The position numbers were made by a program, and so were the translations under genes. Shown piece by piece: positions 1 through 5,816 of a DNA stretch of 6,851 bases (positions are counted from its first letter, which is position 1; every line of letters starts with the position of its first letter). Source of the DNA: JANXDG01 sp964521665 (GTDB lineage: Bacteria; Elusimicrobiota; Endomicrobiia; DTEH01); contig CAZFSG010000058.1 of assembly GCA_964521665.1 (NCBI GenBank), positions 1 through 6,851 of the forward strand, read 5' to 3'. Below the pieces are notes generated by a model. The model was given only the letters and a program-made list of their open reading frames with translations. It was not told the DNA's origin and did not search any database.

Positions 1-18
1 GTGAAATTACAAAAGAAA

Positions 19-46
19 TGCAACAACACGGTTGTTGCAGTCCAAA
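19..46 (+). repeat. Hairpin repeat type H1, copy a
   Basis: A perfect 9-bp inverted repeat, TGCAACAAC and GTTGTTGCA, encloses a 3-nt loop (ACG) at 19-39 and is followed by the tail GTCCAAA (40-46). Related copies occur at 95-122 and 6636-6663. Relative to copy b, the sixth stem base is C here and T there, and its partner changes from G to A, so pairing is kept. It lies 25 nt before a GTAG element, the same arrangement as the downstream copy. Its function is unknown. Confidence 0.8.
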
Positions 47-64
47 GGTAAGTTTAATTTTTTG

Positions 65-87
65 GTAGCCGCAGGCTTCATCCTGCG
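65..87 (+). repeat. GTAG-headed REP-like element, copy 1
   Basis: GTAG (65-68), one spacer base, then arms CGCAGGC (70-76) and TCCTGCG (81-87) around the loop TTCA. Six base pairs form, with one mismatch next to the loop. It aligns without gaps to the six other 23-nt copies in the window. The GTAG-plus-imperfect-palindrome layout is that of REP elements associated with RAYT transposases (family knowledge); assignment to that class is inference. Confidence 0.75.
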
Positions 88-94
88 TAATAAT

Positions 95-122
95 TGCAAT
101 AACATGGTTATTGCAGTCCAAA
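95..122 (+). repeat. Hairpin repeat type H1, copy b
   Basis: A perfect 9-bp inverted repeat, TGCAATAAC and GTTATTGCA, with loop ATG (95-115), followed by the same GTCCAAA tail (116-122) as copy a. The stem differs from copy a by one compensated pair (C:G to T:A). It begins 7 nt after GTAG element copy 1. Confidence 0.8.
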
Positions 123-127
123 AAATT

Positions 128-153
128 TTGTATGCGCTAATTTTAATTAGCGC
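128..153 (+). repeat. Hairpin repeat type H2, plus-strand copy
   Basis: TTGTAT (128-133) is followed directly by a perfect 8-bp stem, GCGCTAAT and ATTAGCGC, with loop TTTA (134-153). The element at 163-189, read on the minus strand, has the same TTGTAT head and a related stem, so the two form an inverted pair. The GTAT head resembles the GTAG head of the 23-nt elements, so this could be a diverged REP subfamily. Confidence 0.65.
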
Positions 154-162
154 TAGTGTAAA

Positions 163-189
163 TCGCTGATGTAAAATCAGCGAATACAA
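163..189 (-). repeat. Hairpin repeat type H2, inverted copy
   Basis: Read on the minus strand, TTGTAT (189-184) precedes a perfect 8-bp stem, TCGCTGAT and ATCAGCGA, with loop TTTAC (183-163). Compared with the partner at 128-153, the outer pair (G:C to T:A) and an inner pair (A:T to G:C) differ in a compensated way. Nine bases separate the two stems, and the tails face each other. Confidence 0.65.
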
Positions 190-221
190 TATGGTAATAG
201 ATTGCAGATTATGTATTATTT

Positions 222-258
222 GTAGCCGCGGACTTTAGTCTGTGCTTTATTATTTTAC
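222..258 (+). repeat. GTAG-headed REP-like element, copy 2, with 3' extension
   Basis: GTAG (222-225), then arms CGCGGAC (227-233) and GTCTGTG (238-244) around TTTA. Seven pairs form if G-T wobble is allowed. It continues into TTTATTATTTTAC (246-258), which is also present after copy 3. Over these 37 nt the two copies differ at five sites. All five are transitions, and the three in the stem keep pairing. The T-rich tail could let the hairpin act as a weak terminator (inference). Confidence 0.75.
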
Positions 259-312
259 GTACCCTGAAGAGTGGGATTACTGCTAGATTTCGTATCGCGA
301 ATTTATAACATG

Positions 313-349
313 GTAGTCGCAGGCTTTAGTCTGCGTTTTATTATTTTAC
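313..349 (+). repeat. GTAG-headed REP-like element, copy 3, with 3' extension
   Basis: GTAG (313-316), then arms CGCAGGC (318-324) and GTCTGCG (329-335) around TTTA. Seven pairs form, one of them a wobble. It is followed by TTTATTATTTTAC (337-349), as in copy 2, exactly 91 nt downstream of that copy. It lies immediately before the acsE ribosome-binding site, so it may be transcribed as part of the leader. Confidence 0.75.
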
Positions 350-374
350 TTGACTTTTTTGGAGGTAAAAAACA

Positions 375-1166
375 ATGTATATAATAGGTGAAAAAATAAA
401 TGGTATGTTTAAAAAAGTAAACCAAGCAATAAAAGAGCGTAATGCTGAATTTATAAAGGATCTTGCTATTCAACAACTTGAAGCAGGTGCTGACGCGTTA
501 GATGTTAATGTTGGTCCTGAATCTGTTAATCCTTTGGAAGATATAAAATGGTTGATTAAGACAATCCGCGAAGTTACTAATGCTCCTTTAGCAATTGATA
601 CAACAAAACCTGATATTATGGAAGAAGGTATAAAACTTGCTGGCGAAGGAAGTTTCATAAACTCTACTCATGCTGATAACGAAAAACTAGATGTTTATAT
701 CCCTATGGCAAAAAAATATAATGCAAAACTTATCGCTTTGACAATATCAAAACATGGAGTTCCACAGGATACCGTCGGTAAAATGGAACTTGTAACAAAC
801 ATTGTGTCAAAATGTTTAGAATATGAGTACGACCTTACAAATTTGTATATTGACCCTGTGATTCTTCCAGTTAATGTTGCACAACAAAATGCAGTAGCAG
901 TGCTTGAAGTTATACAACAGATAAAAATTGTCTCAGATCCACCACCAAAAACTTTGTTGGGACTTTCAAATGTTTCCCAAGGGACACAATTCAGAAGTTT
1001 AATAGACCGTACTTATGTTGTTTTAGCAATACATAGCGGTCTTGACAGCGCTATTTTGAATCCGTTAGATAAAGATCTTGTTGATGCAATAATTACTGCT
1101 GAATTATTATTAGGGAAACAACTTTATTGTGATTCTTTTCTTGAAGCATATAAAAAACGAAAATAG
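375..1166 (+). CDS. acsE: Methyltetrahydrofolate:corrinoid/iron-sulfur protein methyltransferase (AcsE-type)
   Basis: Cytoplasmic enzyme that transfers the methyl group of methyl-tetrahydrofolate to the cobalt of a corrinoid protein, linking the methyl branch of the Wood-Ljungdahl pathway to acetyl-CoA synthase. The 263-residue protein is a single pterin-binding TIM barrel and is nearly collinear with the Moorella enzyme as I remember it. The start reads MYIIGEKINGMF, with further blocks ALDVNVGP (41-48), AIDTT (73-77), INST (95-98), DPVILP (160-165), GLSNVSQG (196-203) and a YCDSF end (251-255). Asp75, Asn96, Asp160 and Asn199 fall at the positions given for pterin-binding or catalytic residues in Moorella MeTr. 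The ATG has a strong Shine-Dalgarno (GGAGGT, 361-366), and the stop is TAG. ackA follows after 37 nt, so co-transcription is likely. The usual partners (acsB, acsC, acsD) are absent here. A methyltransferase serving another corrinoid protein cannot be excluded. Confidence 0.93.
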   Translation: MYIIGEKINGMFKKVNQAIKERNAEFIKDLAIQQLEAGADALDVNVGPESVNPLEDIKWLIKTIREVTNAPLAIDTTKPDIMEEGIKLAGEGSFINSTHADNEKLDVYIPMAKKYNAKLIALTISKHGVPQDTVGKMELVTNIVSKCLEYEYDLTNLYIDPVILPVNVAQQNAVAVLEVIQQIKIVSDPPPKTLLGLSNVSQGTQFRSLIDRTYVVLAIHSGLDSAILNPLDKDLVDAIITAELLLGKQLYCDSFLEAYKKRK

Positions 1167-1203
1167 ATTTATTTAAACTTTTTTAAAAGAAAGGAAATTT
1201 TAT

Positions 1204-2424
1204 ATGAAGATATTAGTTTTGAACTATGGCAGTTCTACAGTAAAATTTCAACTTTTTGATATAACAGAACAAAAAAAAGAATTTTTAGCAAAAGGGTTAG
1301 TTGAACATCCTGGGATAGAACAATGGATGCTTACATATTATGCAAAAGATAAAGAAAAAATAGTTGAAATTTTTGAAGATGTAAAGGTTACAACTATAGT
1401 CGGTGATATTATAATTAAATTTCTTACTGACAAAAAATATGGTGTGATAAGTTCAAAGTCAGAAATAGAAGCAGTAGGACACAGAGTTGTTCATGGAGGA
1501 GAGTTTTTCTCACAATCTGTTATAATAACGAATGAAGTAAAACAAAAAATTAGAGAATGTATATCGTTTGCGCCACTACATAACCCACATAATCTTCGTG
1601 GTATTGAAGAAGCAGAAGAAATTTTACCTAACATTTCACATATTGCTGTGTTTGATACAGCGTTCCATTCTACATTACCTCCATATGCATATATTTATCC
1701 ACTACCGTTTAATTATTACAAAGAATACGGAATAAGACGATATGGTTTCCATGGAACTTCGCATCGGTATGTATCAAATAGAACTGCTGAACTTATGAAT
1801 TTACCTATAGAAAAATTAAAAATTGTAACTTGTCATTTAGGCAATGGTGCAAGCGTTTGCGCAGTAAAGTTTGGTAAATCTGTTGATACATCAATGGGGT
1901 TTACACCGTTAGAAGGCCTTGTTATGGGAACAAGATGTGGTAGTATTGACCCAGCAATTGTTTTACAAATTATGGCAAGAGAAAATATTTCACTTCATGA
2001 TATGCATACCATTTTAAATAGGCAGAGCGGACTTTTAGGTATTTCAGGAATCAGTAATGATATGAGAGAAATAATAGAAGAAATGCAAAAAGGTTCTCAA
2101 AGAGCAAAACTTGCGTTTGAAATTTTTACTTATACATTGCGAAAATATATTGGTGCGTACGCAGCTGCAATGGACGGTGTTGACGCAATATCTTTTACAG
2201 CAGGTATTGGTGAAAACGCACCGTTAGTCCGAGAAGAGGTGTGTAAAGGGTTGTCGTTTTTAGGAGTGAAAATAGATAGTGAAAAAAATAATTCTGCAGT
2301 AGGTATAGAAAAAGAGATAAGTTGTGCAGATTCAAAAGTTAAAATTTTTTGTATTCCTACGAATGAAGAACTTATTATTGCAACTGAAGCATATAATCTA
2401 TTATTAAATACAAAAAATAGATGA
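1204..2424 (+). CDS. ackA: Acetate kinase
   Basis: Converts acetyl phosphate and ADP to acetate and ATP (reversible), the substrate-level phosphorylation step of acetogenic and fermentative metabolism; cytoplasmic. The 406 residues are a normal family length, with the ASKHA fold duplicated. Visible motifs are the N-terminal NYGSSTVKF (7-15), GHRVVHGG (92-99, Arg94), APLHNP (123-128, His126), FDTAFH (150-155, Asp151), RRYGFHGTSH (178-187, His183), HLGNGAS (211-217, Asn214), MGTRCGSIDP (241-250, Arg244), FTAGIGENAP (331-340) and PTNEE (385-389). Arg94, His126, Asp151, His183, Asn214 and Arg244 match the active-site set known from Methanosarcina thermophila AckA with a constant shift of three. 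The ATG follows an AAAGGAA Shine-Dalgarno (about 1190-1196). No phosphotransacetylase gene is adjacent. Its pairing with acsE suggests a role in acetate formation, though the enzyme also works in the acetate-assimilating direction. Confidence 0.97.
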   Translation: MKILVLNYGSSTVKFQLFDITEQKKEFLAKGLVEHPGIEQWMLTYYAKDKEKIVEIFEDVKVTTIVGDIIIKFLTDKKYGVISSKSEIEAVGHRVVHGGEFFSQSVIITNEVKQKIRECISFAPLHNPHNLRGIEEAEEILPNISHIAVFDTAFHSTLPPYAYIYPLPFNYYKEYGIRRYGFHGTSHRYVSNRTAELMNLPIEKLKIVTCHLGNGASVCAVKFGKSVDTSMGFTPLEGLVMGTRCGSIDPAIVLQIMARENISLHDMHTILNRQSGLLGISGISNDMREIIEEMQKGSQRAKLAFEIFTYTLRKYIGAYAAAMDGVDAISFTAGIGENAPLVREEVCKGLSFLGVKIDSEKNNSAVGIEKEISCADSKVKIFCIPTNEELIIATEAYNLLLNTKNR

Positions 2425-2470
2425 TACTTTTTGAAATTTTAAATTTTTTAGATAAATAGAGGAGAAAAAT

Positions 2471-2704
2471 ATGAAATGTCAGTATTGTGGTTTTGTAAAC
2501 AAACCTGATAGTAAAACTTGTAAAAAATGTGGAAAACCGTTAACTGTTGAACCCTTATGGAAACCAAGTTTAATATGGCATATAAGAGTGTTAGCAATAA
2601 TATATATATGTCTGATTTTGATATTTTTTTTATTAAACCACTTATTAAAACCATATATGCGACAGTTACCTCCAGAGATAACACCGTGGTTGCAGAAAAA
2701 ATGA
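2471..2704 (+). CDS. Small zinc-ribbon membrane protein of unknown function
   Basis: A 77-residue protein that I cannot assign to a named family. Residues 3-20 form a CxxC-x10-CxxC zinc ribbon (Cys3, Cys6, Cys17, Cys20). A basic/aromatic linker follows, then one strongly hydrophobic helix (about 38-58, with LAIIYICLILIFFLL), and a short tail containing RQLPPEITPWLQKK. The simplest topology puts the ribbon in the cytoplasm with a single membrane anchor. Translation is well supported: the ATG is preceded by an AGAGGAG Shine-Dalgarno (about 2458-2464). Its TGA stop overlaps the kdsD ATG as ATGA (2701-2704), so it is probably translationally coupled to LPS synthesis. It follows ackA after 46 nt and may be the first gene of the envelope operon. 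A regulatory or scaffolding role is possible, but nothing in the sequence proves one. Confidence 0.8.
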   Translation: MKCQYCGFVNKPDSKTCKKCGKPLTVEPLWKPSLIWHIRVLAIIYICLILIFFLLNHLLKPYMRQLPPEITPWLQKK

Positions 2705-3678
2705 TACAAAAAGATAAAGCAAAAATTATAAAATTAGCAAAAAATGTCCTAACAACTGAAGCAAAACAACTACTTTTACAAAAAAAATATATAAATGAAC
2801 AGTTTGTTGCTGCTGTAGAAACTATTTTAAATTGTGTAGGTAAAATAATTGTCTTAGGAATAGGTAAATCTGGACTTATTGGTAGAAAAATTGCTGCTAC
2901 ATTCTCATCTTTAAACATCCCATCAGTATTTCTTCATCCAGTAGAACTACTTCATGGCGACTTAGGCCTCATAAGAAAAGAAGATGTTGTGTTGATACTT
3001 TCATATTCAGGTGAAACTGAAGAAATTAAAAAAGTTTTGCCTGTATTGAAAAATCTTGGAATAAAAATTATTGCTATTACTAAAAATAAATTGTCTAAAT
3101 TAGGTAAACTTGCTGATGTTGTTATTATAACAAAAGTTGAAAAAGAAGCTTGTCCATATAATATTGTACCAACATCATCAACTACTGCAATGTTAGCTGT
3201 AGGTGATGCATTGGGTATTACAGTAGCAATAATGAAAGGATTCAAAAAAGAAGATTTTGCTCGGGTACATCCTGCAGGGAGTTTAGGTAAACAACTCACA
3301 CTTAAAGTAAAAGATATTATGCGAAAAGGAAAATTAGTACCTAAAGTATTACCACAAACAAAAATCAAAGATGCATTGATTGTTATGACATCAACAAAAT
3401 TAGGTGCTACAACTGTTGTTGATAAAAAAGGCAAACTTATCGGGTATTTTACTGATGGTGATTTACGTAGATATTCACAAAAAGTGCAAAATTTGTTAAA
3501 TTGTGAGATAAAAAATTTTATGACAAAAAATCCTAAAGTTGTTTTCCCTGACGAACTTGTTATTCACGCAAAAGAATTAATGAAAAAATATAATTGTGAT
3601 AATCTTCCCGTAGTAGATGAAAATTATAAAGTTATTGGTATTATTGACGAACGTGATATTCTAAACGAAGGTATTTAA
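2701..3678 (+). CDS. kdsD: D-arabinose-5-phosphate isomerase (KdsD/KpsF family)
   Basis: Interconverts ribulose-5-phosphate and arabinose-5-phosphate, the first step of Kdo synthesis for the LPS inner core; cytoplasmic. The SIS domain spans about 35-180, with GIGKSGLIG (53-61), HGDLG (85-89), SYSGETEEI (101-109), PTSSTTAMLAVGDALG (157-172) and HPAGSLGKQL (190-199). Two CBS domains follow (about 205-262 and 270-325; TDGDLRR and DERDIL). Lys56, Glu108, Glu149 and His190 match the catalytic set reported for E. coli KdsD with a constant shift of three. I chose the ATG at 2701. It gives 325 residues, close to the E. coli length, and overlaps the previous stop as ATGA. The frame stays open back to an ATG at 2557, but those 48 extra codons would overlap the zinc-ribbon gene and encode nothing KdsD-like. 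There is no clear Shine-Dalgarno, so translational coupling is likely. kdsA, kdsB and kdsC are not in the window. Confidence 0.94.
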   Translation: MIQKDKAKIIKLAKNVLTTEAKQLLLQKKYINEQFVAAVETILNCVGKIIVLGIGKSGLIGRKIAATFSSLNIPSVFLHPVELLHGDLGLIRKEDVVLILSYSGETEEIKKVLPVLKNLGIKIIAITKNKLSKLGKLADVVIITKVEKEACPYNIVPTSSTTAMLAVGDALGITVAIMKGFKKEDFARVHPAGSLGKQLTLKVKDIMRKGKLVPKVLPQTKIKDALIVMTSTKLGATTVVDKKGKLIGYFTDGDLRRYSQKVQNLLNCEIKNFMTKNPKVVFPDELVIHAKELMKKYNCDNLPVVDENYKVIGIIDERDILNEGI

Positions 3679-3713
3679 AAACAATTAAAAATATCTCATC
3701 TTTTTAAATATAA

Positions 3714-4589
3714 ATGTTGAAAAACATAAGAAATTTTTTGTTTGTTATCATAATAAAAGTTTTTTATATAATTTTTAGTAAAACACCATGGTGGTTTAAT
3801 GTCATCTTAGGGAAGTTGTTAGGACAAATTTTTTATATTTTTGATTTTCGGTATAAATATCTTGTGTTTAAAAATATAAAATATGTGTTTGAAAATTATA
3901 ATTATAAACAGATTATTGTTCTTGCAAAAAGATGTTATCAAAGTTTAGGACAAAATTTTACTGAATTTTTTTTATTACCACGAATAAAGTTTTTTTATAA
4001 AAAAATTGTAGATTTTCCAAAACAAGATAAAGAAATTTTGTGGTCATTGTATCAACAAAATAAAGGTGTTATAATTTATTCTGCACATTTTAGTAACTGG
4101 GAATTATTAGGTGGTGTTTTAGCACAGGAAGGGTTTCCTTTGGCTGTTATAGCAAGAGAGTTTTATATAAAAAAAATTAATGATATAATTGAAAGAATTA
4201 GAACTAACACAGGCGAGATTGTTGTAAGTAGACAACAAAAAAATACTATCAAAAACTTGTTGTTTGCATTAAAAAACAAATATGTTATAGGTGTACTTGT
4301 TGACCAAAATATTAAGAATGTTAAAAATATAAATATAGAATTTTTAGGTAAACCTGCATTAACACCTGTAAGTTTTATAGAATTAATGATAAAATATCAA
4401 ATACCAGCAGTTATAGGAGTTATTTATAGAAATAAAGATAAAAAATATAAAATAAAAATAATATCGATTGAAAAAAAATATTACGAAAATACAATAGAGT
4501 GTGCAAAATATATAAACAATGTTTTATCAAAATATATTTTGTCATATCCAGAACAATGGGTATGGATGCACAACCGTTGGAATATGTGA
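3714..4589 (+). CDS. Lipid A biosynthesis acyltransferase (LpxL/HtrB family)
   Basis: Inner-membrane acyltransferase of the LpxL/LpxM (HtrB/MsbB) family, which adds a secondary acyl chain to Kdo-lipid A from acyl-ACP. The 291 residues are slightly short of the E. coli enzymes. An N-terminal hydrophobic anchor (about 8-21) precedes the catalytic HX4(D/E) motif, seen as SAHFSNWELLG (123-133, His125 and Glu130). VGVLVDQN-like residues (192-199, with Asp198-Gln199), FLGKPALTP (210-218) and the C-terminal PEQWVWMHNRW (279-289) are family landmarks. The gene begins 35 nt after kdsD and precedes lptC, so its role in lipid A maturation fits the context. The ATG at 3714 has no recognisable Shine-Dalgarno. 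LpxL and LpxM specificity cannot be told apart from sequence alone, hence no symbol. The protein is very rich in Lys, Ile and Asn, matching the AT-rich composition of its neighbours. Confidence 0.9.
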   Translation: MLKNIRNFLFVIIIKVFYIIFSKTPWWFNVILGKLLGQIFYIFDFRYKYLVFKNIKYVFENYNYKQIIVLAKRCYQSLGQNFTEFFLLPRIKFFYKKIVDFPKQDKEILWSLYQQNKGVIIYSAHFSNWELLGGVLAQEGFPLAVIAREFYIKKINDIIERIRTNTGEIVVSRQQKNTIKNLLFALKNKYVIGVLVDQNIKNVKNINIEFLGKPALTPVSFIELMIKYQIPAVIGVIYRNKDKKYKIKIISIEKKYYENTIECAKYINNVLSKYILSYPEQWVWMHNRWNM

Positions 4590-4629
4590 GTTATTATTGT
4601 AGTTGCAGAGTTTTGTTTTATATAGAAAA

Positions 4630-5145
4630 ATGAAAAAATGTATAATGATTTTTTTAATCAGTTTATTTCTTAGTTGTATTAAAACTATTGATAAACAAAA
4701 TAATAAAAAACAGAATGATCCTATCATCGATTTACCTACCATATCTAAGTTTACTATGATAAAAACAACAAATGGAAAAGAAGTATTTAAAATTAAAGCA
4801 GATAAAGCTGTTTTAGATGATAAAAATAAAATTCTTATTGTGTATAATGGCGATGCTGAAGTTTATGATAAAAAAATACGAGTAGCAAATTTGAAGTTTG
4901 AAATTGCCAAATATGATGTTATATCAGAAGAGGTATTTTTTTTAGGTAAAAATGTAATTACTACCATTGAAAAAGAAAAAATAATTACATATGATATAAA
5001 TTATAAATATAAAGAAAACAAAATCTTTTCTGAGAAAGAAATTGAAATATATAAAGACAACAGTGTGATTAAAGGAATAGGATTTGAAACTTTTGATGGT
5101 TTCCAAACTATAAGAATATACAAAAATGTTATTACGACAGAATAA
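4630..5145 (+). CDS. lptC: LPS export protein LptC, possibly lipid-anchored
   Basis: Periplasmic bridge component that receives LPS from the LptB2FG transporter and hands it to LptA. I read 171 residues from the ATG at 4630. A TTG nine codons earlier (4603) keeps the frame open but puts extra residues before the signal sequence. The N-terminus is basic, then hydrophobic, then Cys (MKKCIMIFLISLFLSC, Cys16), a plausible though not ideal lipobox with Phe at -3. Residues about 38-169 fit the LptC beta-jellyroll pattern, with repeated strand pairs and a C-terminal block IKGIGFETFDGFQTIRIY (147-164). Overall similarity to characterised LptC is low, so the call leans on pattern plus position directly before lptA-lptB. 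No Shine-Dalgarno is evident. The 3' end overlaps lptA by 20 nt. Confidence 0.8.
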   Translation: MKKCIMIFLISLFLSCIKTIDKQNNKKQNDPIIDLPTISKFTMIKTTNGKEVFKIKADKAVLDDKNKILIVYNGDAEVYDKKIRVANLKFEIAKYDVISEEVFFLGKNVITTIEKEKIITYDINYKYKENKIFSEKEIEIYKDNSVIKGIGFETFDGFQTIRIYKNVITTE

Positions 5146-5809
5146 AATTATAAAAGTTTGTATGTTGTTTTTGCTTTATAATATTATAACAGCAGAAAAT
5201 AATAAAGAAATTAAAAAAATTGTTTCGGACTATACAGAATTTGATAGAAAAAATAATGTAGTAAACTTTCATGGAAATGTAAAGGTATATTTTATTAATG
5301 GAAGCATAACTTGTGATAAAGCAATATATGATGAAAAAAATGGGAAACTTAGTTGCGAATCAAATATTTTCTTTATCTACACATCAACTACAGAATATAT
5401 AGAAGTTAAAAGTTCCTATTTAGAATATACCACTGGCCAAAAATTATTAAAATTTTATCAAGATGTTTCATCTATATATAAAGTTTATGGTGAGAAACAA
5501 AAAATGTTGTTTGAACAAGCTAATTTAAGAAGTAAAAAGTTTGTTGTAGACCTAAATAAAAAATATATGCTAGCTGAGGAAGATGTTGAAATTGATCTTG
5601 AAGGAAATAAAATAATTTGTTGGGTAGCAGAATATGATTCTAATGATAATATATTAAGAATCAATAGTGAAGCTGAAACAAAAAAGCAACTTAAGTGTGA
5701 GTTCTTAAAAGAAGAATGGAAAATAAAATATTGTCAAGCAGATACTGCTATTGTTAATGTTAAAGATAATAAAATAGTATTAAAAGGTAATGTGGAATTA
5801 TTATTTTGA
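5126..5809 (+). CDS. lptA: LPS transport periplasmic protein LptA (OstA-like)
   Basis: Periplasmic protein that bridges LptC and the outer-membrane LptD, forming the hydrophobic groove along which LPS moves. The 227 residues begin with a signal peptide: a basic n-region (MLLRQNKIIK), hydrophobic core about 11-21 and likely cleavage after ITA (21-23). The mature part carries repeated OstA-like strand patterns: NFHGNVKVYF followed by ITCDKAIYDEKNGKL (47-75), LAEEDVEIDLEGNKI with WVAEYD (149-171), and a final VLKGNVEL (218-225). It is longer than E. coli LptA (about 185 residues), with more strands in the middle. The start at 5126 overlaps lptC by 20 nt. The next in-frame ATG (5162) would remove the basic n-region, so 5126 is preferred despite a poor Shine-Dalgarno. 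Identification rests on fold pattern, signal peptide and position between lptC and lptB. Confidence 0.82.
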   Translation: MLLRQNKIIKVCMLFLLYNIITAENNKEIKKIVSDYTEFDRKNNVVNFHGNVKVYFINGSITCDKAIYDEKNGKLSCESNIFFIYTSTTEYIEVKSSYLEYTTGQKLLKFYQDVSSIYKVYGEKQKMLFEQANLRSKKFVVDLNKKYMLAEEDVEIDLEGNKIICWVAEYDSNDNILRINSEAETKKQLKCEFLKEEWKIKYCQADTAIVNVKDNKIVLKGNVELLF

Positions 5810-5816
5810 AAGAAAA

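Larger units (their letters stand above)
1..374. other. Intergenic repeat cluster upstream of acsE
   Basis: I see no credible gene in this stretch. It is filled by small hairpin repeats: two copies of a 9-bp-stem hairpin (19-39, 95-115), three 23-nt GTAG-headed elements (65-87, 222-244, 313-335) and an inverted pair of a third hairpin type (128-153 and 163-189). Bases 190-221 and 259-312 have no repeat I could assign. The acsE Shine-Dalgarno (GGAGGT at 361-366) closes the region. No promoter with sensible -35/-10 spacing was found, so the acsE transcription start is unknown. The last GTAG element lies only 26 nt before the Shine-Dalgarno and could be part of the 5' leader. Confidence 0.8.

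Noticed and set aside
7..189. Minus-strand open frame of 60 codons
   Set aside because: It runs through the hairpin repeats, has no protein-like pattern or ribosome site, and is best explained by palindromic sequence.
263..312. Further hairpin element around the TCGCGA palindrome
   Set aside because: Only about four pairs form and it lacks a GTAG or GTAT head, so I could not align it with the other families.
19..349. CRISPR array
   Set aside because: The repeats are hairpins of several types with irregular spacing; there are no uniform spacers and no cas gene.
300..374. Riboswitch (for example cobalamin) in the acsE leader
   Set aside because: No conserved riboswitch core was recognised; the structure there is the GTAG element.
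350..385. Promoter with TTGACT at 350-355 and TATAAT at 380-385
   Set aside because: The spacer is 24 nt and the -10 would lie inside the acsE coding sequence.
2431..2457. Promoter before the zinc-ribbon gene (TTGAAA and an AT-rich -10)
   Set aside because: The candidate -10 hexamers are poor and spaced 12-15 nt; in such AT-rich DNA this is expected by chance.
2557..2700. 48-codon N-terminal extension of kdsD from an upstream ATG
   Set aside because: It overlaps the zinc-ribbon gene in another frame, has no family similarity, and the ATG at 2701 gives the normal KdsD length with an ATGA overlap.
2448..2918. Minus-strand open frame opposite the zinc-ribbon gene and kdsD (and similar antisense frames at 2952-3434 and 6091-6321)
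   Set aside because: They are shadows of well-supported genes on the other strand, with no family motifs of their own.
4603..4629. TTG start for lptC
   Set aside because: It adds nine residues before a normal-looking basic/hydrophobic signal sequence, and no Shine-Dalgarno precedes the TTG.
5790..5816. Upstream ATG for lptB adding nine residues
   Set aside because: LptB proteins begin near the ATG at 5817, which gives 241 residues and has a better-placed GAAAG.
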